NCBI GenBank assembly: GCA_026018925.1
Contig: JAKSZU010000002.1
Span: 49,217,337-49,281,336, forward strand
DNA: 64,000 bases
Direction of reading: 5' to 3'
Source of the DNA: Tupaia tana
Taxonomy: Eukaryota; Chordata; Mammalia; Scandentia; Tupaiidae
Made by a program: the position numbers and the translations under genes. The notes beneath the pieces are model-generated. The model ran no database searches. It was not told where the DNA came from and saw only the letters and a program-made list of their open reading frames with translations. Positions 53,461 to 63,937 of this stretch are shown piece by piece; positions within the stretch are counted from its first letter, which is position 1, and every line of letters begins with the position of its first letter.

Positions 53461-53828
53461 AAGCCCTGATCTACCTCCTAAATATCCCTCCTTTTTATCC
53501 TTACTGCCATTGGCTTAGTTCAAGTCTTCAACATTTCTTGCCAAGATTATTCTATTAATGTCCTAAATGTTCTTTCAGCCTCCAGTCTTGCCCCTTATCG
53601 ATGCTGCTTAGGTAAGTGGTTCTAAAATGCAAAACTGATTGTTTCTTCCCTCTGTTTAAAATTATTCTGGGGGGGGGGGGGACAAAAGTCAAGATCCTTC
53701 TGGCTTGGAAGACTCCCATGTAGTCTTCAGGACCCAGTTTCAATGCCATCAACATCAAGATGCCATCCCTGACCTTCCAGCCTGAGTTAGGCTACACCAA
53801 GGTACCCATCCCTCACCCACTAGTCCCA

Positions 53829-54180
53829 TTCTCCTCTAGAGATCTTGCACACACATACACTCCCAGTGTGGTTCTTTCTTTCTTCTCCCCCACCCCCAGT
53901 CCTTTTTTTCTTTTTAAGCATTATTTATTTATTTATTTATTATTTTCTCTTTAATTTGCTATAAGACATGCACACTCACCAGAGAAAGAGAGAGAGGGAA
54001 GCAAGCTGCCAGGTTCAGGACGTAAACCATGGTCAGCCATGTGGGAGTCCAGTGCCCCAACCATAACGCCACCTGCTGGTCCCCCCAGTGTGTTTTCAAG
54101 TCACTGGCTGAGAACTCAAGCCACGCTGTTGGCCACATGGAATTCAGCTGCCTTAACCACCACATTACTGGGCTGCCCCC
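53829..54180 (-). mobile_element. O-type SINE split by another SINE
   Basis: Part of the body at 53829-53872 and the head at 54085-54180; CCAGTGTG borders the insertion on both sides. Confidence 0.75.
53873..54084 (-). mobile_element. S-type SINE nested in an O-type copy
   Basis: (TTTA)n tail, GA tract, head ending CGCCACCTGCTGGTCCCC. Confidence 0.85.
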
Positions 54181-54226
54181 ACCCCCACCCCCACTCCCGC
54201 CTTTATTTTTTTTTTAGGTAATATTT

Positions 54227-54290
54227 GTGTATGTGTGTATGTATGTATATATATGTGTGTGTGTGTATATATATACATATATATATACAT
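54227..54290. repeat. (TG)/(TA) repeat
   Basis: Mixed TGTG and TATA units, 64 bp. Confidence 0.92.
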
Positions 54291-54291
54291 A

Positions 54292-54530
54292 ATTTGCAGA
54301 GACTTGTTATAGGGCATGTGTGCTCACTGAAAAGACAGAGAGAGAAAGTGAGAAATGACCCCCCGGGGGAATGGCCACACTGCAATTCCTTCTCCATTCT
54401 CCTTCAAGGACCTTGGGCACGCACACACACACACACCTGGTCTGGATTTCAAGCCGCTGGGTCTGGGACTCAAACCGTGGTCAGCCATGTGAGAGTCCAG
54501 TGCCTTAGCCACTATGCCACCTGCTGGCCC
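54292..54530 (-). mobile_element. L-type tRNA SINE
   Basis: Body CCCCCCGGGGGAATGGCC, head ending CCACCTGCTGGCCC. Confidence 0.88.
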
Positions 54531-54589
54531 AAACACTTGTATACTATTTACCACATGTAGTGTACCATTCTAAGTTCTTTACATACATT

Positions 54590-54668
54590 CTTTTTTTTGG
54601 CTAGAGGGCACATGTCCTTGCCAGAGAGAGACAGAGTGAGAGAGACAGGGAGAGAGAAAGGGGGAGTC
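54590..54668 (-). mobile_element. O-type SINE 3' fragment
   Basis: GCTAGAGGGCACATGTCC and GA tract only. Confidence 0.7.
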
Positions 54669-54719
54669 GTTCTGTGTTTTCCGGTCATCGTACGTGTAAC
54701 ATGGATTCTGACCGTTCGC

Positions 54720-54830
54720 TCACTAGCCTGCTCCTTAGGGGAGGAAGCACGTCTTGCCAGTCTGTTTCCCTGGTGCCTAATCAAGTACCTGGTACACAAT
54801 ATGTCCTCGACAAACGAATTAACATGAGGA
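54720..54830 (+). repeat. L2-type LINE 3' end
   Basis: GGTGCCTAATCAAGTACCTG, GTACACAATATGTCCTCGAC parallels the L2/MIR 3' consensus. Confidence 0.55.
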
Positions 54831-54938
54831 ACCGCCAGAACCCAAACATGACGCAAGGAAGGCCATCTGCCGCCCTGACTCTGCCTGTTTACTCTGTCTC
54901 GAATACATTCAGTCTAGGCTAAGTAGAGAGCAGTTGCT

Positions 54939-54946
54939 TCTTTTTT

Positions 54947-55006
<60 letters not shown>

Positions 55007-55062
55007 TCCTTCCTTCCTTCCTTCCTTCCTTCCTTCCTTCCTTCCTTCCTTCCTTCCTTCCT

Positions 55063-55113
<51 letters not shown>
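54939..55113. repeat. (CTTT)n(CTTC)n(CTTT)n
   Basis: 175-bp pure pyrimidine tract: about 60 bp CTTT, 55 bp CTTC, 50 bp CTTT. Confidence 0.95.
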
Positions 55114-55275
55114 AGTTTCTTTATTTTCTTCCATGAGAGAGGCAGAAATGGAGGAAAACAGGAACAGGCACCCCAGCAAGATCTTCATACCGTGACCTGC
55201 CTCCAGTGTCAGCCGACCCGGGTCACAGGCATGTCATGCCCTGCATGCTCTGGGAAGTCCTGGGAGATAAATGTG
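55114..55275 (-). mobile_element. E-type tRNA SINE
   Basis: TTCTTCCATGAGAGAGGC 3' end and a body of the same class as 60478-60704. Confidence 0.65.
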
Positions 55276-55624
55276 GAACCTTTCCCATTTGGGTCTGGCC
55301 CCAACTATATATTGCATCATCTGAAAAGTCATGATGTGTTTTTCTGTGTGAGACTGCATCCTGACCTTTCTGACGACCCAGCATTTCAGCATGAAGAGCA
55401 GTCTCGGAAATGTTTCCCAGTAGCCCTTGCTGTTCCTTTTTTTGATAGAAAAGCGAGATCGGGTGGGCCCAACTTCTCTGATGGAGAAGTTGTGACCCAG
55501 AACCGGCCCCAGGTTTATTCTTTCAGAGGGCAGAGGAAATGCCATGCAAAGCCAGCTGGTTTGGGATGTAAATCATTTGAAGATGCAAAAACAAAACGAC
55601 TGGTTCTATGTCATTTCTCTGCTC
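55276..55624. other. unique sequence, no gene recognised
   Basis: An open plus frame runs through here from the CTTT repeat, but it has no family, start or splice support. Confidence 0.35.
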
Positions 55625-55832
55625 TTTTTTAAAAATGATTTTATTATTTAACTTTATTTATTTATTTATTTTAATTTGAGCAGAAAGGGGCAGTGTGAGA
55701 CCAAGAGCAGGAAAGAGAGAGAGAGAAAGAGAAAGGGAAAGTGAGAAAGCAAGTCACCCGGCCCGGGTCTCAAACCACAGTCGGCCATGTGGGAGTCCAC
55801 CGCCTTTAACCACCACGCCACCTGCCAGCCCC
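55625..55832 (-). mobile_element. S-type tRNA SINE
   Basis: Head ending CGCCACCTGCCAGCCCC. Confidence 0.88.
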
Positions 55833-55842
55833 CAGCTCTCTC

Positions 55843-56005
55843 TCTTTTTTTTTTTTTAAAATTATTTATTTAATTTTATTTATGATTACTATTCAATTTG
55901 ATTAGAGAGAGAGGGAGTGAGAAAGCAAGCTGCCAGGTCTGACTTGAACCATAGTCAGCCATGTGGGAGTCCAGTGCCTTAGCCACCATACCACCAGCCC
56001 CCCCC
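55843..56005 (-). mobile_element. S-type tRNA SINE
   Basis: Slightly shortened head ending ACCACCAGCCCCCCCC. Confidence 0.86.
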
Positions 56006-56077
56006 AGAAACCCTTAAATTAGGTTAGTATTAAGCCTCCTGGCTAATCTTAGGGCTCTCAGGTAGTAGTTTATTTAT

Positions 56078-56250
56078 AGAACCAGTGAAATACAAGGGTC
56101 CACAAGGCTGACCAGCCTGGGAGGGTTCCAGGTTCCATCGCAGGGCCTCCCTGTGTGCCGGGTGGGGGGCGGGGGCAGGGAGCAAGGCCCTGAGAGGCCC
56201 TGTCTTTCCCTCTGTCTCCCTTACTCATGGAAGAAATAAACCAGTAAACT
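56078..56250 (+). mobile_element. E-type tRNA SINE
   Basis: GGTTCCATCGCAGGGCC box-B region, end CATGGAAGAAATAAACC; its tail resumes at 56416. Confidence 0.75.
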
Positions 56251-56415
56251 GTGCGTGTGTGCCCAAGATTCTGGGAGGAGAATGGAGGAGAAGGGATTGC
56301 AGCGTGGCCATCCCCCCGGGGGGTGATTTCTCGCTTTCTGTCTCTCTGTCTCTCTCTTTCTGGCGAGCGTATGCGCCCTAGAGCAAAAACCTCTCCAAAA
56401 AAGAAAAAAAGAAAG
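56251..56415 (+). mobile_element. 5'-truncated L-type SINE with clean duplication
   Basis: Starts at GTGCGTGTGTGCCCAAG, so the tRNA head is absent. AAACCAGTAAACT (56238-56250, 56416-56428) flanks it exactly. Confidence 0.92.
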
Positions 56416-56447
56416 AAACCAGTAAACTTTAAATAAATACACACATG

Positions 56448-56681
56448 GGCCAGCTCCATGGCCTGGTTGTTAAAGCAACCAGATCCCATAGAGCCAACCG
56501 CGTGTTTCAAATCCCAGACCTGGGACTTGAGAAGCATGTTGGGTTCATGTATGTGCAGACCCAAATTCCGGAAAGGAGGAAGAGAAGAGAGGAAGGACCG
56601 TGATGCGACCACGGCGGGGTGCTTTCTCCTCTCCCTCTCTCTGTTTCTCTGTCTCTAGCAAATGCCTGTGCCCTCTGGGAA
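56448..56681 (+). mobile_element. O-type tRNA SINE
   Basis: Head GGGCCAGCTCCATGGCC, end TGCCCTCTGGGAAA. Confidence 0.82.
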
Positions 56682-56689
56682 AGCAGTAT

Positions 56690-56803
56690 AGGCACCCACG
56701 CTTCCCACGCACTTAGGGAGCTCTCTGGGCCCAAATCCGGGACCTTCCCATGAGGGTCAGCATCACAGAGTACCAGGGTCACCACCGCACCACCCTCCAG
56801 CCC
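56690..56803 (-). mobile_element. E-type SINE head fragment
   Basis: AATCCGGGACCTTCCCATGAG to CCACCCTCCAGCCCGG. Confidence 0.6.
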
Positions 56804-56965
56804 GGCCTTCTTCTTACAGTGACGGAAACTAACGGATTTAGGGCCATCCAAATCTGGTGTAACCTCATCTTACCTTCATTACATCTGCGAAGACCCTGAT
56901 TCCAGATAAGGTCACGTTCACAGGTGAAGGGGGTTAGAACTTGCGTAGGAACAGGGGACCCACAC
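56804..56965 (+). repeat. ancient mammalian repeat
   Basis: AACCTCATCTTACCTTCATT, CATCTGCGAAGACCCTGATT, AAGGTCACGTTCACAGG: same family style as 20145-20515. Confidence 0.6.
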
Positions 56966-56969
56966 CACC

Positions 56970-57150
56970 AAACAGGCCAATAGAGAAAGATCAAAATAGA
57001 AAGGAGAGTGGACAAAACACATGAAGAGGAAACACCAATCGCTAATAGACAAATGAAAAGAGGCTTAACCTCAGGTGTAATAAGAAAAGACACGAATTAA
57101 GGCTGTCCCTAAGTCTGTGAAAACCACAGTCCCCGTCACACACTACAGCA
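56970..57150 (+). repeat. L1M ORF2 fragment
   Basis: AACACATGAAGAGGAAACACC and AATGAAAAGAGGCTTAACC follow the L1 order. Confidence 0.55.
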
Positions 57151-57203
57151 GGGATTCCTACCCAAGGGAAATAAATGGGGGTTTCCAGTGGGACAAAAAA
57201 AAT

Positions 57204-57445
57204 GTTGAGAGAGATTTTTTGCTACAAGGCGTGTGCACTAGCCAGAGAGAGAGAGACAGCAAGCAAGAAATAACCCTACGGGGGATGGTCATGCCCCAGT
57301 CCCTCCTCCTCCATTATCCTCTCGGGATATGGGGCACTCACGCACATGTACATGGCATGAGTTTCAAGCCTCTGGGTCTGGGACTAGAACCGTGGTCATC
57401 CTTGTGGGAGTCCAGTGCCTTAATCACTATGACATCTAGTGACCC
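57204..57445 (-). mobile_element. L-type tRNA SINE
   Basis: Body CCCTACGGGGGATGG, head ending CATCTAGTGACCCC. Confidence 0.88.
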
Positions 57446-57519
57446 CCCAAAAAAATTTTAAAAATTAAAATCACATATATATGTTACTTGTTAATTTCCC
57501 TGACATTTTAAAAATTAAT

Positions 57520-57678
57520 TAGCAGGTGGCATGATGGCTAAGGATGCTGGACTCCCACATGGCTGACCATGGTTCTAGTCCCAAACCTGGAGGACTGCTT
57601 TCTCACTTTCTCTCTCTGGCCCTCTCTGGTCAAATTAAAATAAATAAATAAATAAAGTTAAAATAAAGAAATTAAAAA
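57520..57678 (+). mobile_element. S-type tRNA SINE
   Basis: The head begins ATTAGCAGGTGGCATGATGG; ATTAGCAG recurs after the tail. Confidence 0.87.
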
Positions 57679-57696
57679 GTCATTAGCAGTGAAATT

Positions 57697-57866
57697 TATT
57701 TTTTTTTATTTTATTTTTTGAGAGGTTTTTGCTATAGGGCACATGTACTCTCTGGAGAGATGGAGAGACAGAAAGTGTGAAATCGCCCCCCAAGGGGGAT
57801 GGCCACACCACAATCCCTTCTCCTCCACTCTCCTCTCAGGATTTTGGGCTCACACACACATGCGTT
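57697..57866 (-). mobile_element. L-type SINE, 5' half replaced
   Basis: 3' half intact to CACACACATGCG, then AT-rich inverted repeat. Confidence 0.82.
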
Positions 57867-58072
57867 ATTTATTAAATAAATAAATAACTTTATTTATTTA
57901 TTTATTTTATTTAAATAAAGTTATTTATTTATTTAATTTATGCTTGACTAGAGAGGGACAGAGTAAGAGAGGGAGTGGGAAAGTGGGAGAGCAAGCTGCC
58001 AGGTCTGGGACTCAAACCATGCTCAACTATGTGGAAAGCCAGCAACATAATCATTGTGCCATCTGCTGATCC
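57867..58072 (-). mobile_element. S-type tail joined to an L-type head
   Basis: AT tail (with palindrome), GA tract, then a head whose end (AACATAATCATTGTGCCATC) is L-like. Probably an S-type copy inserted in the L-type copy that ends at 57866, leaving a shared head. Confidence 0.65.
57873..57940. repeat. AT-rich inverted repeat with 25-bp arms
   Basis: The left arm TTAAATAAATAAATAACTTT plus ATTTA is the exact reverse complement of the right arm, with a short spacer. Confidence 0.8.
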
Positions 58073-58091
58073 TGCATTGAAAAAAAAAGTC

Positions 58092-58268
58092 ATTTAAAGA
58101 ATTATTTTATTTAGCTTTATTTATTTATTCTAATTTCACCAGAGAGGGACAGAGTAAGAGAGAGCAAGAGAGTGAAAGTGAGAAAGCAAGCCGACAGGTC
58201 TGGGACTCAAACCATGGCCAGCCATTTGGAAGTCCAACACCCTTAAGCACCATGCCACCTTCCAGCCC
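58092..58268 (-). mobile_element. S-type tRNA SINE
   Basis: Head ending CCACCTTCCAGCCC. Confidence 0.88.
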
Positions 58269-58774
58269 TCCCCCATTGAAATTTTTTAATGTTTGTATTT
58301 TAAAGGCCAATAACCAAATCAATTTTATGTAACCCAATATCACTATTATCTTTTAATTTCTCTATAATCCCTTTAAAATGTATGGCAATTTTGTCAGTTT
58401 ATAGTAACACTGATTAACTGCATCACTGACAGATGTATTAACCATGTATCTGTAAACTTTTACAAACTGACTTAATCTAGAAACTACTGTGTATCACTGA
58501 ACATGTCAACAGTATAAACTGAATTGATACAATATATAAAGTTGTGTGATTTCAGCACTTGGAACAACTTGAAACTGGTGTTTCTTATTGCACACATGCA
58601 ACCAAGTAGCCACTCTGGGAAGCCTCTAGGACACTGGAAATGAAACAGTCCCTAACAAACAACTGATGTGCAGAGGGGTTAAGGCAGGACTTTAGAAACC
58701 AAGGAAAGCATCCCTACTCTAATTTAACAGAAGCATGTATCACCATGAGCATTCATGTGAGCTTGTACAAAAAA
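58269..58774. other. unique AT-rich sequence, no gene seen
   Basis: No repeat recognised. Confidence 0.4.
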
Positions 58775-58937
58775 AAAGTTTTTTTAAGATTTATCCCATC
58801 TTATTTATTATGTTTAATTGGACCAGAGAAAGACAGAGAGACGGAAAGTGAGAGAGCAAGCCACAAGGCCGGAGACCTGAACTGAGATTGGCCTTGTGGG
58901 AATCTAGCTTCTCAAGCACCATGCCACCTGTCAGCCC
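58775..58937 (-). mobile_element. S-type tRNA SINE
   Basis: Diverged; head ending CCACCTGTCAGCCC. Confidence 0.85.
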
Positions 58938-59320
58938 TGCACAAAACTTTAAGAAACACGTCCCCAGAAATTCACTTCAGAGTCTTGCTACATCTTGAAG
59001 GGGCTGTTTCCACGGGTCCACTGCTATATGGAATTGTCATGGACTTTTTGTTTTATTTATTTATTTTTGCCATCTAATCACTGTATGACCTGTAACATGG
59101 CAAAACAGGTGTGATTCAATGGATCCTTTACATTGTATTGTTCTGGAAAAGTCCTGACCTTGTTTTATTTATTTCTTATTATATTTATTCATCTATTTTA
59201 CTAGTGTAAGTCTGGCAAGTGAGTGCATTTTTCTGGAGACAGTCTATAACTCTCAAAGATGTTCCAAGATGTGGATGACAGCCAGAGAAGGGAACGCTGA
59301 GTTAGATTCACGCTCTCTTC
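58938..59320. other. unique sequence upstream of the second CpG island
   Basis: No gene; AT-rich. Confidence 0.4.
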
Positions 59321-59490
59321 GGGACAAGCAGGCGGCATGGTGATTGAGGTTCTGGATTCCCGCATGGCCGGCCATGTTCGAGTCCCCAACCTGGCGGCAT
59401 GAAAATCACGCCTGGGTAGTCCCCCCGCCTTGGTGGGGAGGGCGGTGGTGATTTCCCACTTTCCCTCTCTATGCATCGCCAGGAACCCTA
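59321..59490 (+). mobile_element. L-type SINE with internal deletion
   Basis: Head GGGACAAGCAGGCGGCATGG; the body is shortened from CACGCCTGGG to a CCCCCCGCC segment. Confidence 0.82.
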
Positions 59491-59529
59491 TGTGGAGAGG
59501 GTGAAGATAACTCTGTTCAGCCGCGTGGA

Positions 59530-60200
59530 ACCACGTCTCGCTGGCTGTCGGCTGCTCAGCATCCTACCCCCGCAGTCCTCCAGGGCGCGACATCCAGCAG
59601 GGGTCGCTGCGCCGCCGCTGCCGCCCTGGCCCGCCGGCCCGTCTGGCCGCGCGGCGCGGGAGGAAGGGGCGGAGCAGCGGCAGGGGGCGGCCCCGAGGCC
59701 TGCGGGCTGCGGGGAGGGACGAGCCGCCCTGACCAGCAGGTGAGTGCGCCCCTGCTGGCGCCGCGCCCCAGCCCGCCGGCCCTCTGCGGCTCGATCGCGC
59801 GCCCTGGCGAGCCCGGCCGGCGAGCGCCTCCCCTCCCCTCGCTCCCGCGGGTCCCAGCCTGTGTCCTGCGCCCTGCGAGCCCAGGGGCTGCACCGCGGCC
59901 GCGGGGACTGGGCGGGCCGCGCCTGTGAGCTCCGGATGCAGCCCCGGAGGCCGCGGGCGTGCGAGTCCAGCTGCCTTTGACCTTGGGGACCCGGGAAGGA
60001 GCGCCCCGCGCCGGGGAGAGAACGAGAAATCGGGGTCCCGACTGAGCCGCAGGCCCTGAGGTGTGGGTTTCCGCCGCGGCCGACCCCCGTGTTCACGCCG
60101 GGGTGTCCATCGGAGGGAGCAGAGGGCAGGGCAGGGAACCGAGCGAGCCCCGGCCGGCGCGGGTCAAGGACAGCGCTGCCTCTGCGCTTTACCGAACCCC
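59530..60200 (+). promoter_or_regulatory. CpG island, probable TATA-less promoter and first exon
   Basis: GC- and CpG-rich. A GC box GGGGCGG lies at 59666-59672 (plus). A strong splice donor CAG/GTGAGTG falls at 59739/59740, so an untranslated exon 1 ending at 59739 on plus is likely. In human, MTRES1 lies upstream of CD24 on the opposite strand and would fit; that is inferred from gene order, since no coding exon is seen here. Confidence 0.55.
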
Positions 60201-60477
60201 CTCGGGCCTGAAGACCTCCCCGGACACCTGTCAGGTCCTTGCCTAGTCGTCACCCCCTCTCCCAACTCAGGGCCACATCACGACCAGAGCGACTCTAAAA
60301 GCACTCCTGTCAGGTCACTTGTCTTTTTAGGGCTTCCATGCCGTCCGGTCAGGCCTACTTCCATGTCCAAGGCTATGGAGATCTAGCCCGCTGCCCATCT
60401 GTCTAGCCTTATCTCCGCGTGTGCTTTTTTGGGTGCATTCTGCTGCTAGTCCTCCTGAGCGACTTTAATTCCACAGG
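60201..60477. other. unique sequence after the CpG island
   Basis: First part of the presumed intron; nothing recognised. Confidence 0.4.
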
Positions 60478-60704
60478 ATATTTTTTCCTTATGCTTGTTT
60501 ATTTCTTCCATGAGAGAGTGCGATCGTGAAAAAGACAGACACCCCAACAGGGTCTTTCTGCTGTGACCCATCTCCAGCCAGCCCGTAACAGGGAACAACA
60601 TGTGGCCAGTGTGCATGGGAGCCCGGGGGGCTCAAACCCGAGACCTTCCCAGGCGGGCCTAGCATTGCAGAGCTCTATGTCATGCTACACTACCGTCCGG
60701 CCCC
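60478..60704 (-). mobile_element. E-type tRNA SINE
   Basis: Complete: TTTATTTCTTCCATGAGAG, ACACCCCAACAGGGTC, box-B complement CTCAAACCCGAG, head ending CCGTCCGGCCCC. Confidence 0.85.
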
Positions 60705-60711
60705 TCCACAG

Positions 60712-60795
60712 ACTTCCTTTCCAGACACGGTCTGGCTGGATTGCTAGGCTGTCCTCGAGATCCTCCTGCCTCAGCCCCAGAAGAGCCTTGGTGGC
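60712..60795 (-). mobile_element. 7SL-derived monomer fragment
   Basis: On minus: GGGGCTGAGGCAGGAGGATC, ACAGCCTAGCAATCC, AGACCGTGTCTGGAAA, the core of a B1/FLAM-like monomer. Confidence 0.7.
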
Positions 60796-60815
60796 ACCTG
60801 GCTTCCACAGGCCTT

Positions 60816-61083
60816 TATCCATGCCAGAGGGTGCATGAGCATGCCATTAGAAAAAGGGAAAAGCACCCCCCCCCCCATTGGGCACAGTCACTCTGCAGTC
60901 CCTTTTCTGTTTCTCCATCCCATCAGGGTTGTGGGCACCCATCCACTTCCTTCCCCCCTCCCCCCCCCCCCCCATATACACACCTGCCTGGCATGCTTTT
61001 TAGTGCACCGGAACTAGGCCTCAGTCTGCCCTTAGCCGGGTGGGATCCAGCTCCCTTCAATGTTGCACTACTGGGCTAGCTCC
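60816..61083 (-). mobile_element. O-type tRNA SINE with C-runs
   Basis: CCAGAGGGTGCATGAGC, C10 and C14 runs, head ending GGGCTAGCTCC. Confidence 0.8.
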
Positions 61084-61094
61084 CCATGAGTTTT

Positions 61095-61267
61095 TGTTTT
61101 GTTTTAAGGGTTTTTGCCATAGGGTGTGTGCACTTGCCAGAGAGTAACAGATAGTGAGAGGAAAAGTGAGAAATCACACACACACAGACACACACACACA
61201 CCCCGAGGGGATGGCCGTGCTGAAATCTCTTCTCCGTTCTTCTCCTGGGATTTGGGGCACGTACACA

Positions 61268-61301
<34 letters not shown>

Positions 61302-61393
61302 CATGGTTTTCAAGCCACCAGGTCCAGGACTTGAACTTCTGTCAACCATGTGGGAGTCCAGGGCCTTAACCGCTATGCCACCTGGTGCCCCCA
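61095..61393 (-). mobile_element. L-type SINE with two CA expansions
   Basis: CA-rich at 61176-61201 and (CA)n at 61264-61299 grew at positions where L-type copies have CACACGC-like stretches. Confidence 0.87.
61264..61299. repeat. (AC)n microsatellite
   Basis: About 36 bp, one interruption. Confidence 0.93.
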
Positions 61394-61414
61394 TGAGTCC
61401 TCCACTCCGGTTTT

Positions 61415-61900
61415 TATTTAAGCACTACTTACCATGGACCAGGCAGTACTCTGGCCACTGGGTATTCAGCAAAGAACAAAACAATGGGTGAAAAGTCCTA
61501 CTTTTCCCCACCCCACATTATTCATAATAGAGCACATGACTACACAGGAGAAAGAGAAAGAGCACCCCAACTCAGGCCTGGTCCGGCTGCAATCCTTCCT
61601 CCTTCCTCCATTCTGTCAGAATCCTGGGCATGCATGTGTGCACCTGGCATGCAACCGCTGGGGCCAGAATTCAGATTCCAGCTGGCCATGTGGGCTCTGG
61701 TTTCCTCGACACAGCACTTACCGCTGGGCTACAGATCCCAAGGTTCCTGTTCTAGTTGGGGAAACAGGCAAACAAAAAGCACCCTATAAATGTGTAATAT
61801 GATAGCAAGTGGTGTGTCACCCTAAGAAAGGAAGGCCGAGGCCACGTAGTAAAACAAAAGAATTTGGGCCAGGGTTAGGATGATTGCCTAGGCATCATAA
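61415..61900 (+). repeat. ancient mammalian repeat split by a SINE
   Basis: GGGTATTCAGCAAAGAACAAA before, and TTGGGGAAACAGGCAAAC after, the SINE at 61516-61740. Confidence 0.5.
61516..61740 (-). mobile_element. O-type tRNA SINE
   Basis: Diverged copy ending GGGCTACAGATCCC. Confidence 0.72.
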
Positions 61901-62065
61901 AAATCCAAGTTACTCCAAATAAACAGCTTTCCAGATGTTTTTAAAGGTAAAAATGAGAGTAGCACGTAATAGGATAATGGTGATTGGCTAAATTCTGTGA
62001 AAGGGAACAGGATGATCTCACGATTGCTTAATCTGTATGTGTGTGTGTGTGGGGGGGGGTGTGGG

Positions 62066-62273
62066 GTGTGCCAGAGGAAGCGTGCACTGGCCAGAGAGAG
62101 AGAGGGAGAAAGCCTCTCTCAATGGGACATGGTCACACCACAGTCCTTTCTCCATTCTCCTCTTGGGATTTGGGCATGCACACATGCATCTGGTGTGATT
62201 TTTAAGCCTCTGGGTCCAGGACTTGAACCACAGTTAGCCTTGTGGGAGTCCAGCACCAGAACCACTATGCCAC
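62066..62273 (-). mobile_element. O-type tRNA SINE
   Basis: GCCAGAGGAAGCGTGCAC start; the head ends early at CACTATGCCAC. Confidence 0.82.
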
Positions 62274-62329
62274 TTTTTTAAAAGATCCCCTCTTGCTGCT
62301 TCATGGAGAGCAGAACCTTTGCAGCAGTT

Positions 62330-62410
62330 CTGGGAATTCATCAGGGGTTTGTTTTTGATCAGTTGAGTTTGAGGTGCCTATTATGTACCCACATTGGGAG
62401 TGGATTTCGT
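62330..62410 (+). repeat. ancient mammalian repeat fragment
   Basis: GTTGAGTTTGAGGTGCCTAT; same family as 63408-63745. Confidence 0.5.
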
Positions 62411-62708
62411 TTGGGGGGCTCCTAGGTTCCTTGGCTCACTGAGCACTGATGGGACTCAGCGTAGCCCTACTCCTGGCTGTGATTTATTATAACAAAAAGA
62501 TACAAAGTAAAGGGAGAAGATGCACAGAGCAAAGTCTGGAGAAAACCGGGTGGGGGCTAAGAGTCCTCCCAGTGCAGTCACACGCTGCACGCTTAATTTC
62601 TCTTGCAACATGCCACAACGCATTGAGGTATCTTCCAGAAAAAGCCTCTAACGTCTCAGTACCCAGGGTTTTCACTGGAGGCCAGTCACAGGGGCACCCT
62701 CTGTCTAG
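62411..62708. other. unique sequence, no gene seen
   Basis: Nothing recognised. Confidence 0.35.
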
Positions 62709-62723
62709 AACACACCAGCATTC

Positions 62724-62726
62724 TTT

Positions 62727-62758
<32 letters not shown>

Positions 62759-63007
62759 GGAGAGGTTTTTGCTATAGGGCGCGTGCGCTCGCCAGACAGA
62801 CAGAGAGAGACAGAGAGATAGAAAGCAGGAAATCACCCCCCAGGGGGGATGGCCATGCCGCAATCCCTTCTCCATTCTCCTCTCGGGATCTTGGGCACGT
62901 ACGCATACGCGCCCGGCGTGAGTTTAAGCTGCCGGGTCCGGGACTCGAACTGCGGTCGACTACGTGGGAGTCCAGCGACATAGCCATTACGCTAACTGCT
63001 GGTCCCA
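62724..63007 (-). mobile_element. L-type tRNA SINE
   Basis: 15-bp perfect duplication AACACACCAGCATTC at 62709-62723 and 63008-63022; long T-run; near-consensus. Confidence 0.95.
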
Positions 63008-63162
63008 AACACACCAGCATTCATACTCCCAGGAAGAAAGCTGGAGTTGAGCATTAGTAATCGTTAGTCCCGTTTGACACATGGACTACTCCCATCAGTT
63101 CGGGAAATGGGGAGAATCCTCCTGAAGTCCAAGTTAAAGACACCAGCCATGCAGGTCTTTCT

Positions 63163-63354
63163 TGAGAGAGAGCCATCGAGGCAGGGTCTTGCCTCACTGT
63201 GGCCCTTCTTTAGCCTCCCAGCCAGCCAGGAGCACAAGTGTGCATGGGTGCGCCTGGTGTGTTCAGGCTGACCCAGGACTGACCCTGGGCCTCCTGTGTG
63301 GCTCCAGAATAAGCACAGTGGCACCGTGTCACCTGTGCCACTATGGCTGGGCCC
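63163..63354 (-). mobile_element. diverged tRNA SINE
   Basis: Only box B and the head end (CACTATGGCTGGGCCC) are suggestive. Confidence 0.45.
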
Positions 63355-63407
63355 ACGCAGGCCTTTCCAAGGACAGCGGTCTCAGGCCTATTGGGTTAGC
63401 TCTTCTC

Positions 63408-63745
63408 TGTACAGATAACACAAGTCTGGAATTTGGGAGAAAGGTCTTGAATGGGGATACAGATTAGGGAATATTTGTCATATAGGCAGTGTGTAAAATC
63501 ACGACAATGTTTGGTGTCTTGATTCGTATCTGTCAAAACTGATTTACGAGCTGAGCCGGATAAAGTGAATGTAAAAGAGAAAAGGACTAAATATGGAATG
63601 CACGTTCCCACGTTAGGATGTCCGGGAGAAGAGAGGGACGCAGCTGCTGGGGAGGCAGGATGAGAACCAGAAGGGGAGGTGTCCCGGAAGCCCAGTGAAG
63701 AAGTGAGTGATGGGGGTTTCGTTTTGTTTTCAAGAGTTACCTTTT
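63408..63745 (+). repeat. ancient mammalian repeat fragment
   Basis: CGTTAGGATGTCCGGGAGAAG and GTCCCGGAAGCCCAGTGAAG are familiar words of an old, long repeat. Confidence 0.5.
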
Positions 63746-63796
63746 GGATATAGAAAATGAGAAGAGAGCACCTGAGAGTATGAAAAATCCTTTTGA

Positions 63797-63888
63797 GGCT
63801 GGCAGGAGGTGTGGTGGTTAAAGGTGTTGGACTCCCACATGGCCAACCGCAGTTTGAGTCCTAGACCTGGCGGCTTGCTTTCTCACTT

Positions 63889-63937
<49 letters not shown>

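Noticed and set aside
54934-55632. 232-codon plus frame beginning FFLSFFLSF
   Set aside because: Starts in a CTTT/CTTC simple repeat, then crosses an E-type SINE; no recognisable protein follows.
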